From NCBI RefSeq assembly GCF_010747415.1, contig NZ_JAAGNZ010000001.1, forward strand, positions 2,418,001-2,482,000: a stretch of 64,000 nt of DNA, in the 5' to 3' direction. The first letter of the stretch is position 1; every line of letters starts with the position of its first letter. The position numbers were made by a program, and so were the translations under genes. The notes under the pieces were generated by a model. That model searched no databases and was not told the origin of the DNA. It was given only the letters and a program-made list of their open reading frames with translations. Positions 51,970-61,777 of the stretch are shown here, in pieces. The DNA comes from Spirosoma agri (GTDB lineage Bacteria; Bacteroidota; Bacteroidia; Cytophagales; Spirosomataceae).

Positions 51970-52761
51970 ATGCGGATAGCGGGTGTGATAGCGGCTGTGC
52001 TTGTGGGAGGAATAAACGTAGCGTCATCGCAGGTACTGACCGGCAACCCGAGCGAACCTACGCTCTACAATTACTGCCAGCAGTATCAGACCCTCTATAC
52101 GAAAATCCGGGAACAGAGCGTCACCCCTGACTCGGCCCGACTCGAATTCAGCCGTATTATGAAAGGCTTGCAGGAGCGATTCCGCAGCTCAGAAACGATT
52201 CCCTCCGATAGTCTCCAACGAGACAGTCTGCGTCGAACCGGCACCTATTTTTCGTTTCCGATACGGGGGTACTCGACCAGTGCTATTGGCGGATCGCGCG
52301 GGGAAGGCTACCGGGGCAACGGTTTTGATCTTTTCGATTATACGGTGCGTGGCAGCCATCCCGCACAAGATATTTTTATCGTTGATCGCAATCAGGATAC
52401 AAACGATGATCGCACGAAAAAGCCCGTCGATATTCTGGCCATGACGAGCGGACTGGTGTTGGCCATCGAAACGGACTGGCACCCCGGCTCCGACTATCGG
52501 GGTGGTAACTGGATCTGGGTGTATGACCCAATTCTGAACGGTCTGTTCTATTACGCGCACAACAACCAGGTCGATGTATCGCCGGGACAATGGGTCCACG
52601 CCGGGCAGAAACTGGCTGAAATGGGCCGTTCCGGATTTAATGCCTACAAGTCCCGTTCGCCAACGCACCTGCACCTGATGTACCTTCAGATTCAGCCGAA
52701 CGGCTTGCCCCAACCGTTGAACACCTATCAATGGCTATTGACCGCAAAACTCGCTAAATGA
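51970..52761 (+). CDS. Secreted M23-family metallopeptidase
   Basis: A 263-residue exported protein with a signal peptide (about 1-21, VASSQ). The LytM-type zinc site is visible as GSHPAQD (HxxxD) and THLHLMY (HxH), with the GGNWIWVYDPILNGLFYYAH strand between. M23 peptidases cut peptidoglycan cross-bridges. The catalytic spacing is unusual in having a long insert between the two motifs but is within family range. Start chosen by signal peptide and promoter; the frame is open from a TTG at 51919. Confidence 0.85.
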   Translation: MRIAGVIAAVLVGGINVASSQVLTGNPSEPTLYNYCQQYQTLYTKIREQSVTPDSARLEFSRIMKGLQERFRSSETIPSDSLQRDSLRRTGTYFSFPIRGYSTSAIGGSRGEGYRGNGFDLFDYTVRGSHPAQDIFIVDRNQDTNDDRTKKPVDILAMTSGLVLAIETDWHPGSDYRGGNWIWVYDPILNGLFYYAHNNQVDVSPGQWVHAGQKLAEMGRSGFNAYKSRSPTHLHLMYLQIQPNGLPQPLNTYQWLLTAKLAK

Positions 52762-52832
52762 TGCGTGTACACGCTATCGCCTGAAACGTTCAGCCCAATA
52801 GCCCATACACTGCATCATGGTTACCGGATCGG

Positions 52833-53039
52833 TTACGACTCGCGCACCAAATTGACGCCCGTGACGAGGAAGATCATGCCGACGATAAAGGGCGCGGCTG
52901 CTTCACCTTTTGAGACAGAAAGGCCCAGAACGGGCTTATTATCAGACAGAAAGGCGATCAACGCAAAAAGAATAACGGCAACGCCCAGGATGGTAAGCGA
53001 TGCGCCAAAAAAACGGCGGAAATTAGTTTTGTTCTCCAT
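52833..53039 (-). CDS. Small two-helix membrane protein
   Basis: A 68-residue protein with two hydrophobic segments (SLTILGVAVILFALIAFL and PFIVGMIFLVTGVNLV) joined by a short loop. Not recognised as a named family. It starts 8 bases after the stop of the CCA-adding enzyme gene on the same strand, so it is very likely in that operon. Similar tiny membrane proteins follow CCA genes in some Bacteroidota, from general impression only. Confidence 0.7.
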   Translation of the reverse strand: MENKTNFRRFFGASLTILGVAVILFALIAFLSDNKPVLGLSVSKGEAAAPFIVGMIFLVTGVNLVRES

Positions 53040-53047
53040 TGAGTCAG

Positions 53048-54565
53048 TTATACAGATTTTTCATCTTCGGTTGATAGTGCACTAACACGTAACTCCGACA
53101 AGTCTTTTACAGGTGTTAATCCCCATTTTTTACCTTCTTCAATCAGAAGGGGAAACGCTTCGTCGAGGTTATTGGGTACGACGCCGTCCAGAATCGCTTC
53201 CCGAATGGCGGTTTTGATTTCACCAACTTCTTTGGATGGCGGGATGTTGAACGCTTCCATGATCAGCTCGCCCGTGATGACCGGCTGAAAACTGCGCAGT
53301 TTGTCGCGCTCTTCCAAGTCAAGGAGTTTGCGCTCAACCCGGTCGAAGTTGCGCAGGTGTTTCTGTACCTTCTCGTAATTTTTCGAGGTGATGTCCGCGC
53401 GGCAAAGCGCCATAAGTCCGTCAAGGTCGTTGCCTGCATCGAACAGAAGCCTGCGCAATGCTGAGTCGGTGATCTGTTCTTTGGTGAGCGCGATAGGGCG
53501 CAGATGAAGCCGAACCAGCTTTTGAACGAAACGCATGTGTTCATTAAGCGGCAATTTCATCGTCCGGAAAATACCCGGAACCCAGCGGGCTCCCATATCT
53601 TCATGACCGTGAAAGGTCCAGCCCACCTTAGCATCGAAGCGTTTCGTCGCTGGTTTCGCGATGTCATGCAGCAGGGCCGCCCAGCGGAGCCAAAGCTCGT
53701 TGTCGCTCAAGATGGGTGACTTATCGGTCCGGTTGGCAATGTTATCGAGGACTTGCAGCGTATGGTAAAAATTATCCTTATGCCCTTTGCCCTCAATCGT
53801 TTCAACACCTTTGAGCGCGATCAGTTCCGGGAAGATACGATCCAGTAAGCCAGCGTGGTACAAAAGTTTGAACCCGTAGGACGGTGTTGGGGCCAGCACG
53901 ATTTTGTTCAGCTCATCGGTTACCCGCTCGCGCGATACGATATTGATCCGCTCGTTCATGCGCACGATGGAATCGAACGTGTCGGGTTCAATGTCGAAGT
54001 TGAGCTGAGCGGCAAACCGGATAGCCCGCATCATGCGCAACGGATCATCGGAAAACGTGATGTCGGGGTCGAGCGGGGTGCGAATAAGCTTGCGTTTGAG
54101 GTCTTTCAGGCCGTCGAACGGATCGATAAGCTCGCCAAAATCGGGGGCATTCAGACTAATGCCCATCGCGTTGATGGTGAAGTCACGCCGGTTCTGATCA
54201 TCTTCGAGGGTGCCATCTTCGACAATCGGTTTCCGCGATTCGCTACGGTACGATTCTTTGCGAGCGCCAACGAACTCGACTTCCCAATCGGTACCACTGG
54301 CGCGGTTCGGATCATGCGTTGTCCGTAGCATCGCCGTGCCAAAACTAGGGAAAACCGATACGTTCGTTTGAAGCGTTTTCCCAACGGCTTCTGCCAGTGT
54401 TATCCCACTGCCAACACAGACCACATCAATATCTTTCGAGGGCCTTTGTAGCACTAAGTCACGTACGAACCCACCGATCACATAAGCCTGCACACTGAGC
54501 TTGTCGGCCTCGCGGGCGATACTGTCAAATATTGGGTTTTCATGTAATGTGTCGCTGAAATTCAT
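53048..54565 (-). CDS. cca: CCA tRNA nucleotidyltransferase with HD domain
   Basis: A 505-residue class II nucleotidyltransferase that adds or repairs the 3' CCA end of tRNAs. The polymerase domain has VIGGFVRDLVL (GG at 31-32) and the metal pair DID at 45-47 (KDIDVV), followed by RRDFTINAM and DPLRMMRAIRFAAQL. A C-terminal HD domain contains LLHDIAKP and HGHED. The gene is followed by the 68-residue membrane protein and preceded by the Sua5-like gene with 83 bases between. Confidence 0.92.
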   Translation of the reverse strand: MNFSDTLHENPIFDSIAREADKLSVQAYVIGGFVRDLVLQRPSKDIDVVCVGSGITLAEAVGKTLQTNVSVFPSFGTAMLRTTHDPNRASGTDWEVEFVGARKESYRSESRKPIVEDGTLEDDQNRRDFTINAMGISLNAPDFGELIDPFDGLKDLKRKLIRTPLDPDITFSDDPLRMMRAIRFAAQLNFDIEPDTFDSIVRMNERINIVSRERVTDELNKIVLAPTPSYGFKLLYHAGLLDRIFPELIALKGVETIEGKGHKDNFYHTLQVLDNIANRTDKSPILSDNELWLRWAALLHDIAKPATKRFDAKVGWTFHGHEDMGARWVPGIFRTMKLPLNEHMRFVQKLVRLHLRPIALTKEQITDSALRRLLFDAGNDLDGLMALCRADITSKNYEKVQKHLRNFDRVERKLLDLEERDKLRSFQPVITGELIMEAFNIPPSKEVGEIKTAIREAILDGVVPNNLDEAFPLLIEEGKKWGLTPVKDLSELRVSALSTEDEKSV

Positions 54566-54648
54566 TGTTTTGGTAGTTGGTGTTCAGGATACGGCTCTAA
54601 GCTGGACGACCGTAGCAATGGCACCGGAACGGTATGCTGAAACCAGCC

Positions 54649-55197
54649 CTATTTTCGTATAAAACTCACCTCGCCACCAACGCCTAGTCGCATGAGGCGC
54701 GTTTTTCGGGGCATGGCAGGTAAGGTGCCAAATCGTTCTTTAGTAAGGGCTGCTGCCTGAGCTGGGAGGGTCAGCGATTCAAACGGAATCGTCAACAATC
54801 CCCGACCGAACCCACCAATGAGTCGCTGGATGTCGGCATTCAGGGTACGCCGAACGGCAATTTCGCCCGTCAACAGAGGGGGAGTTGCCAGTGGCCACAA
54901 CCGTGTCGATACATTCTTGCCCTGATCGTAAATCACCGTCAGTGGAATTTCGGAGAATTCGACCAGATCATACGCGATGTCAGCCAGTTTAGCCACATAT
55001 AACCCCAACTGATCGGCATTCTGAATGACAACAGTGGGTGACAGCTCGGCAGGCATGACTGTCCGGAGCGTGAGCAGCTGCTCAACGGCGGAATCATTGG
55101 TCGGATCGGCGGCTACAGACCAGCCCGTTTCGTCGGCGAGTGCAATGAGCTGGCCCTGCCGGATTTGGTAAGCGATATCGCGGATGTTTGTGGTCAT
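54649..55197 (-). CDS. Sua5/YciO/YrdC-like protein, degenerate
   Basis: A 182-residue protein aligning with the Sua5/YrdC (TsaC) family that makes threonylcarbamoyl-AMP for tRNA t6A. The opening LIALADETGWSVAADP replaces the usual LPTDTVYGLGCD-like block, the KxRP motif is missing, and AVRRTLNADIQRLIGGFGRGLLT corresponds only loosely to the SAN-containing region (split across this stretch). It may be a paralogue that no longer makes t6A; the true TsaC would then be elsewhere. It is on the same strand as the CCA gene, a tRNA-linked context. Family assignment is moderate. Confidence 0.65.
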   Translation of the reverse strand: MTTNIRDIAYQIRQGQLIALADETGWSVAADPTNDSAVEQLLTLRTVMPAELSPTVVIQNADQLGLYVAKLADIAYDLVEFSEIPLTVIYDQGKNVSTRLWPLATPPLLTGEIAVRRTLNADIQRLIGGFGRGLLTIPFESLTLPAQAAALTKERFGTLPAMPRKTRLMRLGVGGEVSFIRK

Positions 55198-55349
55198 GAC
55201 GAATTAACCCGCAAAAATACGCCAAGTTTATAAATACCGCGTCACGAACTTTTCAGGAGTCGTCAAGGAGCTGGTTTTGCCAGTTGAAAAACCGCACCGA
55301 CGCGTCAGCTTGTTCGCTAGTCCGTGAACTGAAAATTTGCCATTTCAGG

Positions 55350-55901
55350 CTATCGGAGAGCCAGTTCGGAGCGATTCAGGTAAGACCGTTTGACCTGCCA
55401 CTGCCAGACCGGACCATCGTTCGGGTCATCGAACGCGTCATTAAATACCATACCACATTTTTCCAGGACACGTACCGAAGCGCTCATTTCGGCGAGCGTA
55501 TGGGCTTTTACGAGGGTTACGTCGGGATGCTCAAAAGCCCGGTCGATAAGCCCTCGGGCCGTTTCCGTCGCTAAACCCTGGCCCCGGTAGTCCGGATAAA
55601 TCTCGTACCCGATCTCAACCATTCCGTTCTCATCCGGCTTGCCCTTATAACCGCCGACCCCAATCAAGGCGTTATCGGCCCGGTGAATGAAAAAATAAAG
55701 CCACCATGGTCCTTCGCTCGGGTCCACTTCCAGTTTTGCTCGCGTGTAATCAAAGATGTCCATACCGAACTCGCTCAGCACATCGGGCACGCGGATAGAC
55801 AGGTGCTGGCTGAGTTCGGGAGGACCCACAAAAAGAGCTTCGTAAATCGGAAGATCAATAGGCACTAACTGCAAACGGGCTGTACGAACGGGCGACATCA
55901 T
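55350..55901 (-). CDS. GNAT-family N-acetyltransferase
   Basis: A 183-residue acyltransferase of the RimJ/RimL-like GNAT group. The acetyl-CoA pyrophosphate loop is seen in YPDYRGQGLATE (the R/QxxGxG/A motif), with VEIGYEIY before it and RVLEKCGMVF after it. It should acetylate an amine or ribosomal protein, target unknown. An ATG at 55901 is chosen; an earlier in-frame start at 55916 adds five residues. It lies 152 bases from the Sua5-like gene, same strand. Confidence 0.87.
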   Translation of the reverse strand: MMSPVRTARLQLVPIDLPIYEALFVGPPELSQHLSIRVPDVLSEFGMDIFDYTRAKLEVDPSEGPWWLYFFIHRADNALIGVGGYKGKPDENGMVEIGYEIYPDYRGQGLATETARGLIDRAFEHPDVTLVKAHTLAEMSASVRVLEKCGMVFNDAFDDPNDGPVWQWQVKRSYLNRSELALR

Positions 55902-55969
55902 GTGAACAAAAAACAATGTTAACGGGCAGCCGGCAGCTAATGGTTAGTTAGCTGTCGGCTGTTTCGGCT

Positions 55970-58645
55970 TTATTTCTCTGTGCCCGTCGTCAGCATGTTT
56001 GCCGGTTGATACTTATACCAGTATTCGATCAGATCAGCGACAAGCCCTGTCCAGCCGGTTTGGTGGTTAGCACCGAGGCCCGCTCCATTATCGCCGTGGA
56101 AGTATTCATAGAATAAATACAGCCCCTGAAAATTCTTGTCATGCTGCATTTTCTCGTCGAAGCCATAGGCCGGAATCCGACCGTCGGCACCGCGTCGGAA
56201 AATGTTGATAAGCCGCTCGGCAACCTGAACCGTAGCGTCCTTCACGCTCATGACCTGGCCTGAATTGGTTGGGTATTCTACTTCGAAATCATCACCGTAG
56301 TATTGGTAAAACTTCAGTAGGGAATCGATAAGCAGGAAATTAACCGGAAACCAGATGGGCCCGCGCCAGTTGGAATTTCCACCAAACATACTCATCTCGG
56401 ATTCGGCGGGTACATAGCGTACCTGAAAAATCTCGCTGTTCAGCTCGAACTGGTAAGGCGTTTGCTCGTGGTATTTCGAGAGGGCGCGGATACCGTAATC
56501 GGACAGGAATTCGGTTTCGTCGAACATCCGTTTCAGGATCATTTTCATCCGGTGCCCACGCAGCAAACTGAGCAGGTGGGTTTCTCCCTTACCCGGTTCG
56601 TGCCAGCGCGAGATGAGCGACGCCAGATCAGGACGGTTCGTCAGTACCCACTCGACCCGGCGTTTGAAATCGGGTAATCTCGACAGTAAGTCTTCGTCCA
56701 GAATCTCGACGGCAAACAACGGAATCAAGCCAACCATCGACCGGATCTTGAGCAATCGCGCGTTCTGATCGGGCGTGTGGAGCACATCGTAGTAGAACTG
56801 ATCGACCTCATCCCACAGACTGATGTTCTGCTTGCCGAGGTTATTCATGGCCGACGCGATATGCAGGAAGTGCTCGAAAAATTTACTGGCCATGTCCTGA
56901 TAAGACGGACGGGTCAGCGAAATCTCACAGGCAATCCGCAGCATGTTGAGCGTATACATGGCCATCCAGCCCGTGCCGTCTGCCTGCTCGATCCGGCCAC
57001 CCATCGGCAACGGCTGCGACCGGTCAAATACACCGATGTTGTCGAGACCCAGGAAGCCACCGCCAAAAATGTTATTGCCCGATACGTCTTTCCGGTTGAC
57101 CCACCACGTAAAATTCAGCAGTAGCTTGTGAAAAGCCCGCTCCAGAAAAGCCACATCGCCGACTCCGTTCAGATCGCGGTCAATTTCGTATACTTTCCAG
57201 GTGGCCCAGGCATGGACGGGAGGATTAACATCGCTGAAATTCCATTCATAGGCCGGAATCTGACCATTCGGGTGCATGTAATATTCCCGCAGAATAACGG
57301 CCAGCTGCCGCTTGGCAAAGTGCGGATCGAGTCGGGCGAGTGTCAGTGTGTGGAAGGCCAAGTCCCAGGCCGCAAACCAGGGGTATTCCCATTTGTCGGG
57401 CATTGACAGGATGTTGGCCGTGTACATATGCCGCCAGTTTTCATTACGGGCATACACCCGCCCCTGGAAAGGCACCGGCATCTTCGGGTCGCCCTTGAGC
57501 CACTCGTTGACGTTGTAATAATAGAACTGCTTGTTCCAGAGCATACCCGCGTAGGCCTGCCGCTGGATGGCGAGCAGCTCCGGATCGGTCACGTTCTTTT
57601 GCAGATCCGCAAAGAAAGCATCGGCTTCGTCGAGCCGTTTATTCCAGATCTCATCAAAATCACCGAAGGGCTGACTTAACAGCGTCTGGTCACTGAACCG
57701 AAGGCGAATGGTAACGCTACCGCCTGCCGGAACCTGCCGGACATATTGAGCCGACGCTTTTGTGCCAATCTGGTTTGGATTGATAAAGCTTTTTTTGCCC
57801 CCCGATATGATGAAGTTGTTAATGGCATCTTTCGGGTATTTTGCCACGTTCGGACGGCCATAGAGCCGATCCGTGTTGGTATCGTTGTCGCAGAACAGCA
57901 GCGCATCGGCGTCTTCGCAATAGAGCTTGTACTTGCCTAACTGCTTGTGGTTGACCTCGATCTGTTTGTTGCCAATACCGTTCAGCATCGGTCGGGCGTT
58001 GTACTGTTCATAGCCCCAGGCCCAGGTATTCCGAAACCACAGGGTAGGCAGGATCGTCAGCGGGGCTACCTCCGCCGACCGGTTATGGACCGTTATTTTG
58101 GCCAGCCAATCGTTCTGATCGCTCTTGGCGTATTCGATGAAGATGTCGAAGTATTCGTCGTTATCGAAAATGCCCGTGTCCAGCAGCTCAAATTCCGGTT
58201 CCTGACGCCCCCGACGCGATGTTTCGATTACGAGCCGGTTGTACGGAAATTCCTGCTGAGGATATTTGTAAAGCATTTTCATGTACGAATGCGTCGGCGT
58301 ACTATCCAGATAATAGTACAGTTCCTTCACATCCTCGCCATGATTACCTTCGGGTCCTGACAGGCCGAAAAGCCGCTCTTTGATGATGTTGTCCTTGTGG
58401 TTCCAGAAACCAAGCGCGAAGCAGATATGTCCTTTGTTGTCAGAAATACCACCAATTCCCTCTTCGCCCCAGCGGTAAGCGCGGGAGCGGGCCATATCAT
58501 GTGTGACGTAGTTCCAGGCATCACCGTACGGGCTATAATCCTCACGGACACTACCCCAGGCGCGTTCAGACAAGTAAGGACCCCACTTCTTCCAGCCTTT
58601 ATTGTCGGCTCGCTCGTAAATTCGTTCGCGTTCTGCTGTTGGCAT
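55970..58645 (-). CDS. GH63-like glucosidase (MGH1-like glycoside hydrolase)
   Basis: An 891-residue cytoplasmic-looking protein (no signal peptide) of the group annotated as glucosidase with a mannosyl-oligosaccharide glucosidase-like (alpha/alpha)6 barrel. Typical stretches are SERAWGSVREDYSPYGDAW, FFADL, WPWFAAWDLAFHTL (the WDLAFH part with a likely catalytic Asp), YEWNFSDVNPPVHAWA, GDGTGWM-like ADGTGWMAMY and GNSNWRGPIWFPVN. The mechanism would be inverting on alpha-glucosidic bonds. The substrate in this organism is not known; trehalose-, glucosylglycerate- or kojibiose-type compounds are possibilities. It is the first gene of the minus-strand run that includes the GNAT. Confidence 0.87.
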   Translation of the reverse strand: MPTAERERIYERADNKGWKKWGPYLSERAWGSVREDYSPYGDAWNYVTHDMARSRAYRWGEEGIGGISDNKGHICFALGFWNHKDNIIKERLFGLSGPEGNHGEDVKELYYYLDSTPTHSYMKMLYKYPQQEFPYNRLVIETSRRGRQEPEFELLDTGIFDNDEYFDIFIEYAKSDQNDWLAKITVHNRSAEVAPLTILPTLWFRNTWAWGYEQYNARPMLNGIGNKQIEVNHKQLGKYKLYCEDADALLFCDNDTNTDRLYGRPNVAKYPKDAINNFIISGGKKSFINPNQIGTKASAQYVRQVPAGGSVTIRLRFSDQTLLSQPFGDFDEIWNKRLDEADAFFADLQKNVTDPELLAIQRQAYAGMLWNKQFYYYNVNEWLKGDPKMPVPFQGRVYARNENWRHMYTANILSMPDKWEYPWFAAWDLAFHTLTLARLDPHFAKRQLAVILREYYMHPNGQIPAYEWNFSDVNPPVHAWATWKVYEIDRDLNGVGDVAFLERAFHKLLLNFTWWVNRKDVSGNNIFGGGFLGLDNIGVFDRSQPLPMGGRIEQADGTGWMAMYTLNMLRIACEISLTRPSYQDMASKFFEHFLHIASAMNNLGKQNISLWDEVDQFYYDVLHTPDQNARLLKIRSMVGLIPLFAVEILDEDLLSRLPDFKRRVEWVLTNRPDLASLISRWHEPGKGETHLLSLLRGHRMKMILKRMFDETEFLSDYGIRALSKYHEQTPYQFELNSEIFQVRYVPAESEMSMFGGNSNWRGPIWFPVNFLLIDSLLKFYQYYGDDFEVEYPTNSGQVMSVKDATVQVAERLINIFRRGADGRIPAYGFDEKMQHDKNFQGLYLFYEYFHGDNGAGLGANHQTGWTGLVADLIEYWYKYQPANMLTTGTEK

Positions 58646-58830
58646 TTTATTGTACGGTAGGGTAGATAATACTATACCAATTGGTTGTATTCAAAAATAA
58701 AGCCAGACCGATGTTGTTGAGTCCGGAAAATGATAATAAAAGCTTTTATTCTTAACTCGTTGATTAGAAGCTATGTTCTGGAAGTTATCGTTGCCTATCC
58801 TTTAGACTGACAATTCGGAAACCGGTCTCT

Positions 58831-60006
58831 TTATTTTTTGACCGCAGCCAGCACCCGCTTGATCAATTCGTTTGGATTGCCATTGTGCCACCGCCAGACG
58901 ATAACGATATCATGTTCCGGGTCTACCCAGATGGTGTTCGACCCCGCGCCGATAGCCGCAAAACTGGTAGTAGGTGCATCAGGCCAGGCTTTCTTCCCCG
59001 TTTGACTTGTTCCTGTGTTGAGCCACCAAAGGTAGCCATAGTCTGGACCAAACGGGCTTGGCGTTGTTGCCTGTTTTACCCAGGCGGGCGAAACCAGCTG
59101 ACGATCTTCCCAGCGCCCCTGCCGCAGAAAAAGAAGGCCGAACCGGGCTTCGTCGCGGGCGTTGATCCACAACCCTCCGCCCCAGCGCGTGCCCCCGCTA
59201 ACGGACGGCATGGATTTGCCGTCGATATCAGCAACGGCATTCGGGTAGGTCACGTACCGCCACGAGTTCGATGCGCCGATTGGGTTCATAATCTCGTCGC
59301 GCACAACATTAGGCAGCGGTTTCTTCCACAGGCGAAGCAGCGAGAGCGCCATGCGATTGATGCGAACGTCGTTGTACTCGTAGTAGGTGCCGGGTTTCTG
59401 AAGCGTACGGGGCTTGCGTTCGCCTTTCCCAAAGGCTTCCTTACCAACAAAATCACTGTTCTTACCCCACAGCGTTCCTTCCCATTCGCTGGTTTGCTGA
59501 AGGTGGTTTTCCCAGGTAATGTTCTTGTTTTGTTCCGAGTCGTAGCCACCGTCGTGGATGAGTTTAGCAACCGGGTCATGAACATCGGCAATCATACCAC
59601 GCTCAACCGTGATGCCTGCTACTGTAGATAATACGCTTTTCGCCACACTATAGGTCGGATCAGGTTGTTGCGTGTCGCCCCATTCGGCCACGATATAGCC
59701 ATGTCGTAACACAATGCCGTTCGTGGCCGCTCGACTGCCCGGCATCGGCCCAAGCAGTTTACCAAAGATCGCTTCCTGCGTGGAAAAATTCGGCGTCATC
59801 TGGGTTGTTTCCTGTGTTTTGGCAAACGCCACCGCCTGTTCCAGCAAAGCCGCATCCATACCCGCTTTTTCGGGAGAAAGGTGTGTCCAGTTGTTGCCTT
59901 TTGGCGGGAAATAGACGCTCGATGTCGAAGGCTGGCGATGGCAGGCCATCAACGTAACCAGCGCGAACGCGAAAAGAGGAAGTTTTCGAAAACGAGGAGA
60001 AGTCAT
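58831..60006 (-). CDS. Beta-lactamase-fold serine hydrolase lipoprotein
   Basis: A 391-residue class C beta-lactamase-related serine hydrolase. A lipobox LMAC puts a lipidated Cys at residue 22, so it is membrane-anchored outside the cytoplasm. The catalytic SxxK is SVAK at 120-123, and YEYND is in the place of the YxN motif; GGLWINARDEARFG is typical of this family. Such proteins act as esterases, DD-peptidases or lactamases. A second related gene is at the right end of the window. No AmpR-like regulator is near. Confidence 0.85.
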   Translation of the reverse strand: MTSPRFRKLPLFAFALVTLMACHRQPSTSSVYFPPKGNNWTHLSPEKAGMDAALLEQAVAFAKTQETTQMTPNFSTQEAIFGKLLGPMPGSRAATNGIVLRHGYIVAEWGDTQQPDPTYSVAKSVLSTVAGITVERGMIADVHDPVAKLIHDGGYDSEQNKNITWENHLQQTSEWEGTLWGKNSDFVGKEAFGKGERKPRTLQKPGTYYEYNDVRINRMALSLLRLWKKPLPNVVRDEIMNPIGASNSWRYVTYPNAVADIDGKSMPSVSGGTRWGGGLWINARDEARFGLLFLRQGRWEDRQLVSPAWVKQATTPSPFGPDYGYLWWLNTGTSQTGKKAWPDAPTTSFAAIGAGSNTIWVDPEHDIVIVWRWHNGNPNELIKRVLAAVKK

Positions 60007-60324
60007 GCGTTAGTCTGAGTGAACGCTTGCTGGTATAGCTACCAGCCGAGGGAATTAAGTCCCGAAGTTAGCCGATTTGAGGAAAATCCAGCTATTCAAG
60101 ACGTGAGAACGGGAAGCTTCTTTATCAACTCCAATCCAGTCTTTGGTATCTTATTTTTTTAACGGAAGATTAACCGATAGTGTACTCCTTTTGGAGCCCG
60201 CTGCTGTTATGGATACGAACGATAAACGACACTCGATTCGGTACAGATCAGTCTTGATAGACAACGGATCGGAGTCGGTAAATGTCGTTGAGAAAGATAA
60301 AAAAGCGTAACCAAGTTATCAACC
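60007..60324. other. 318-bp divergent intergenic region
   Basis: Between the divergent serine hydrolase and His/Gly-rich protein genes. It holds a small hairpin GCTGGTA-TAGC-TACCAGC (60029-60046) near the hydrolase start. I find no clear TAnnTTTG element and no reading frame worth calling. Confidence 0.55.
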
Positions 60325-61686
60325 ATGAGAGCGTTCAGTCAACTTGTTTCGACCAAAACCCTGCTCTTTGCAGCGGGTCTGCTGGTCGTGGGATGGCAAT
60401 CCGCCAGTGCTCAAACTACAGAAACCGATCAGCAACCTGCTGTCGGTATGGATCAATCGATTGTGTCTGGTATTGCACCGTATCGCGATGATGTTCGCCG
60501 GTCTATTTTACTGGTTAGTGAACAACCGCAGGTATTGGCCAGTCTGGCACAACAGCGCGCATCAAGTCAGCAGGCCTTCACGAACCAGATCCAGTCCTAC
60601 GGGCAGACCAAACAGGGCTGGTTTTATGACCTATCCCGGTATCCGGATGTGGTACACGCGCTGGCGACCTTACCAATGGGTTCCAGCGAATCGACCGTGA
60701 ACCAGCTCACCAAAGCAATGCCTGCCGAGTTGCAGCAATCGGCCTGGAAAGTATACCGCCATCATTACGGTGATCTGGTGCAGGTCGATAACCTGAATCA
60801 GCAGGCACAACAGGCGTTTGATGCCCTCATTGAACCGCTGGATGTGACGACCCAGCGTGCGTTTCGTGAACTGATCGACATGCCGGATGTGTTGACGCAA
60901 CTTACCGATCAGATCGACAAAACGGCGCGGCTGGGCGAAGCGTACCGGGCCAATCCGGATCAGGTTATGAACGAGTTGACGGCCCTGCACGATAGCTTAA
61001 CGGTTCAGAATCAGCAGGAACTGGCCGATTACCAGAATCAGTTGAAAAACGATCCGCAGGCTACTCAGGAATTGCAGCAGGCTGGACAGGCCTATGCGAA
61101 GGCGAATGGCTACACGGGCGGTATCAATCCTAATCCGGCGTGGGTAAACAGCACGGCCTATTATCAGAATCCGTACCCATTCTGGTTTGGCTATCCCTAC
61201 TGGTATACATCACCCATGTGGTATCCATCGGCGTGGTGGTACGGAACGGGTTTCTACTACGGACTTGGTGGTAATATGGTCGTCTTTGGGTTGCCTTCGT
61301 TAGGGTTTTCAAACTGGTTCTTTGGTCGGGGGAATATCGCGTATCCGCACCTGTACAACCGATTTAATACCTACTACAGTCATAACATTGGCGAACATCG
61401 AATCTGGACTGCTGGAAACGCGGGTTTTATGTCCGCTGCGCATCGGGCTTTTGGTCCCCCAACTGGAAACGCCCGGGCCAACTGGTTAACGAATGCTGGT
61501 CAATACAATCGTCCCCGGACCTGGACCAATATGAGCCGTGGCACGATCGGTGGTGGCTATCAAAACGCTAATGCGGGTAGCTATCATGCCCAAAGTTGGG
61601 GTGGTGCCCGTTCGTTCAGTGGTGGTGGCTTTGGCGGAGGAGGCTTCCACGGTGGCGGTGGTTTTCACGGTGGTGGCCGCCGGTAA
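60325..61686 (+). CDS. Secreted protein with Tyr/Trp-rich middle and His/Gly-rich tail
   Basis: A 453-residue exported protein with a signal peptide (ending SASAQ, about 30). The first third is helical and Gln-rich (residues 40-250), recalling DUF3300-type proteins in general look; the middle has many Tyr, Trp and Phe (YPFWFGYPYWYTSPMWYPS), and the tail ends in repeats of the type GGGGFHGGGG. No enzymatic motif. The tail could bind metal or serve in surface attachment. I cannot name the family with confidence. It is followed by a strong hairpin. Confidence 0.7.
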   Translation: MRAFSQLVSTKTLLFAAGLLVVGWQSASAQTTETDQQPAVGMDQSIVSGIAPYRDDVRRSILLVSEQPQVLASLAQQRASSQQAFTNQIQSYGQTKQGWFYDLSRYPDVVHALATLPMGSSESTVNQLTKAMPAELQQSAWKVYRHHYGDLVQVDNLNQQAQQAFDALIEPLDVTTQRAFRELIDMPDVLTQLTDQIDKTARLGEAYRANPDQVMNELTALHDSLTVQNQQELADYQNQLKNDPQATQELQQAGQAYAKANGYTGGINPNPAWVNSTAYYQNPYPFWFGYPYWYTSPMWYPSAWWYGTGFYYGLGGNMVVFGLPSLGFSNWFFGRGNIAYPHLYNRFNTYYSHNIGEHRIWTAGNAGFMSAAHRAFGPPTGNARANWLTNAGQYNRPRTWTNMSRGTIGGGYQNANAGSYHAQSWGGARSFSGGGFGGGGFHGGGGFHGGGRR

Positions 61687-61712
61687 GCAGGGAGCTCTGG
61701 TGTAAGTAAAAT

Positions 61713-61741
61713 GAGCGCCAAATCTTCGGGATTTGGCGCTC
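61713..61741 (+). terminator. Terminator hairpin with UUCG-type loop
   Basis: 12-bp stem (61713-61724 with 61730-61741) and a TTCGG loop, 27 bases after the stop of the His/Gly-rich protein gene. There is no long T-run. Confidence 0.7.
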
Positions 61742-61777
61742 GTTCGTCGGAGTAAATGTTGCTGGCGTTGATCTGAG

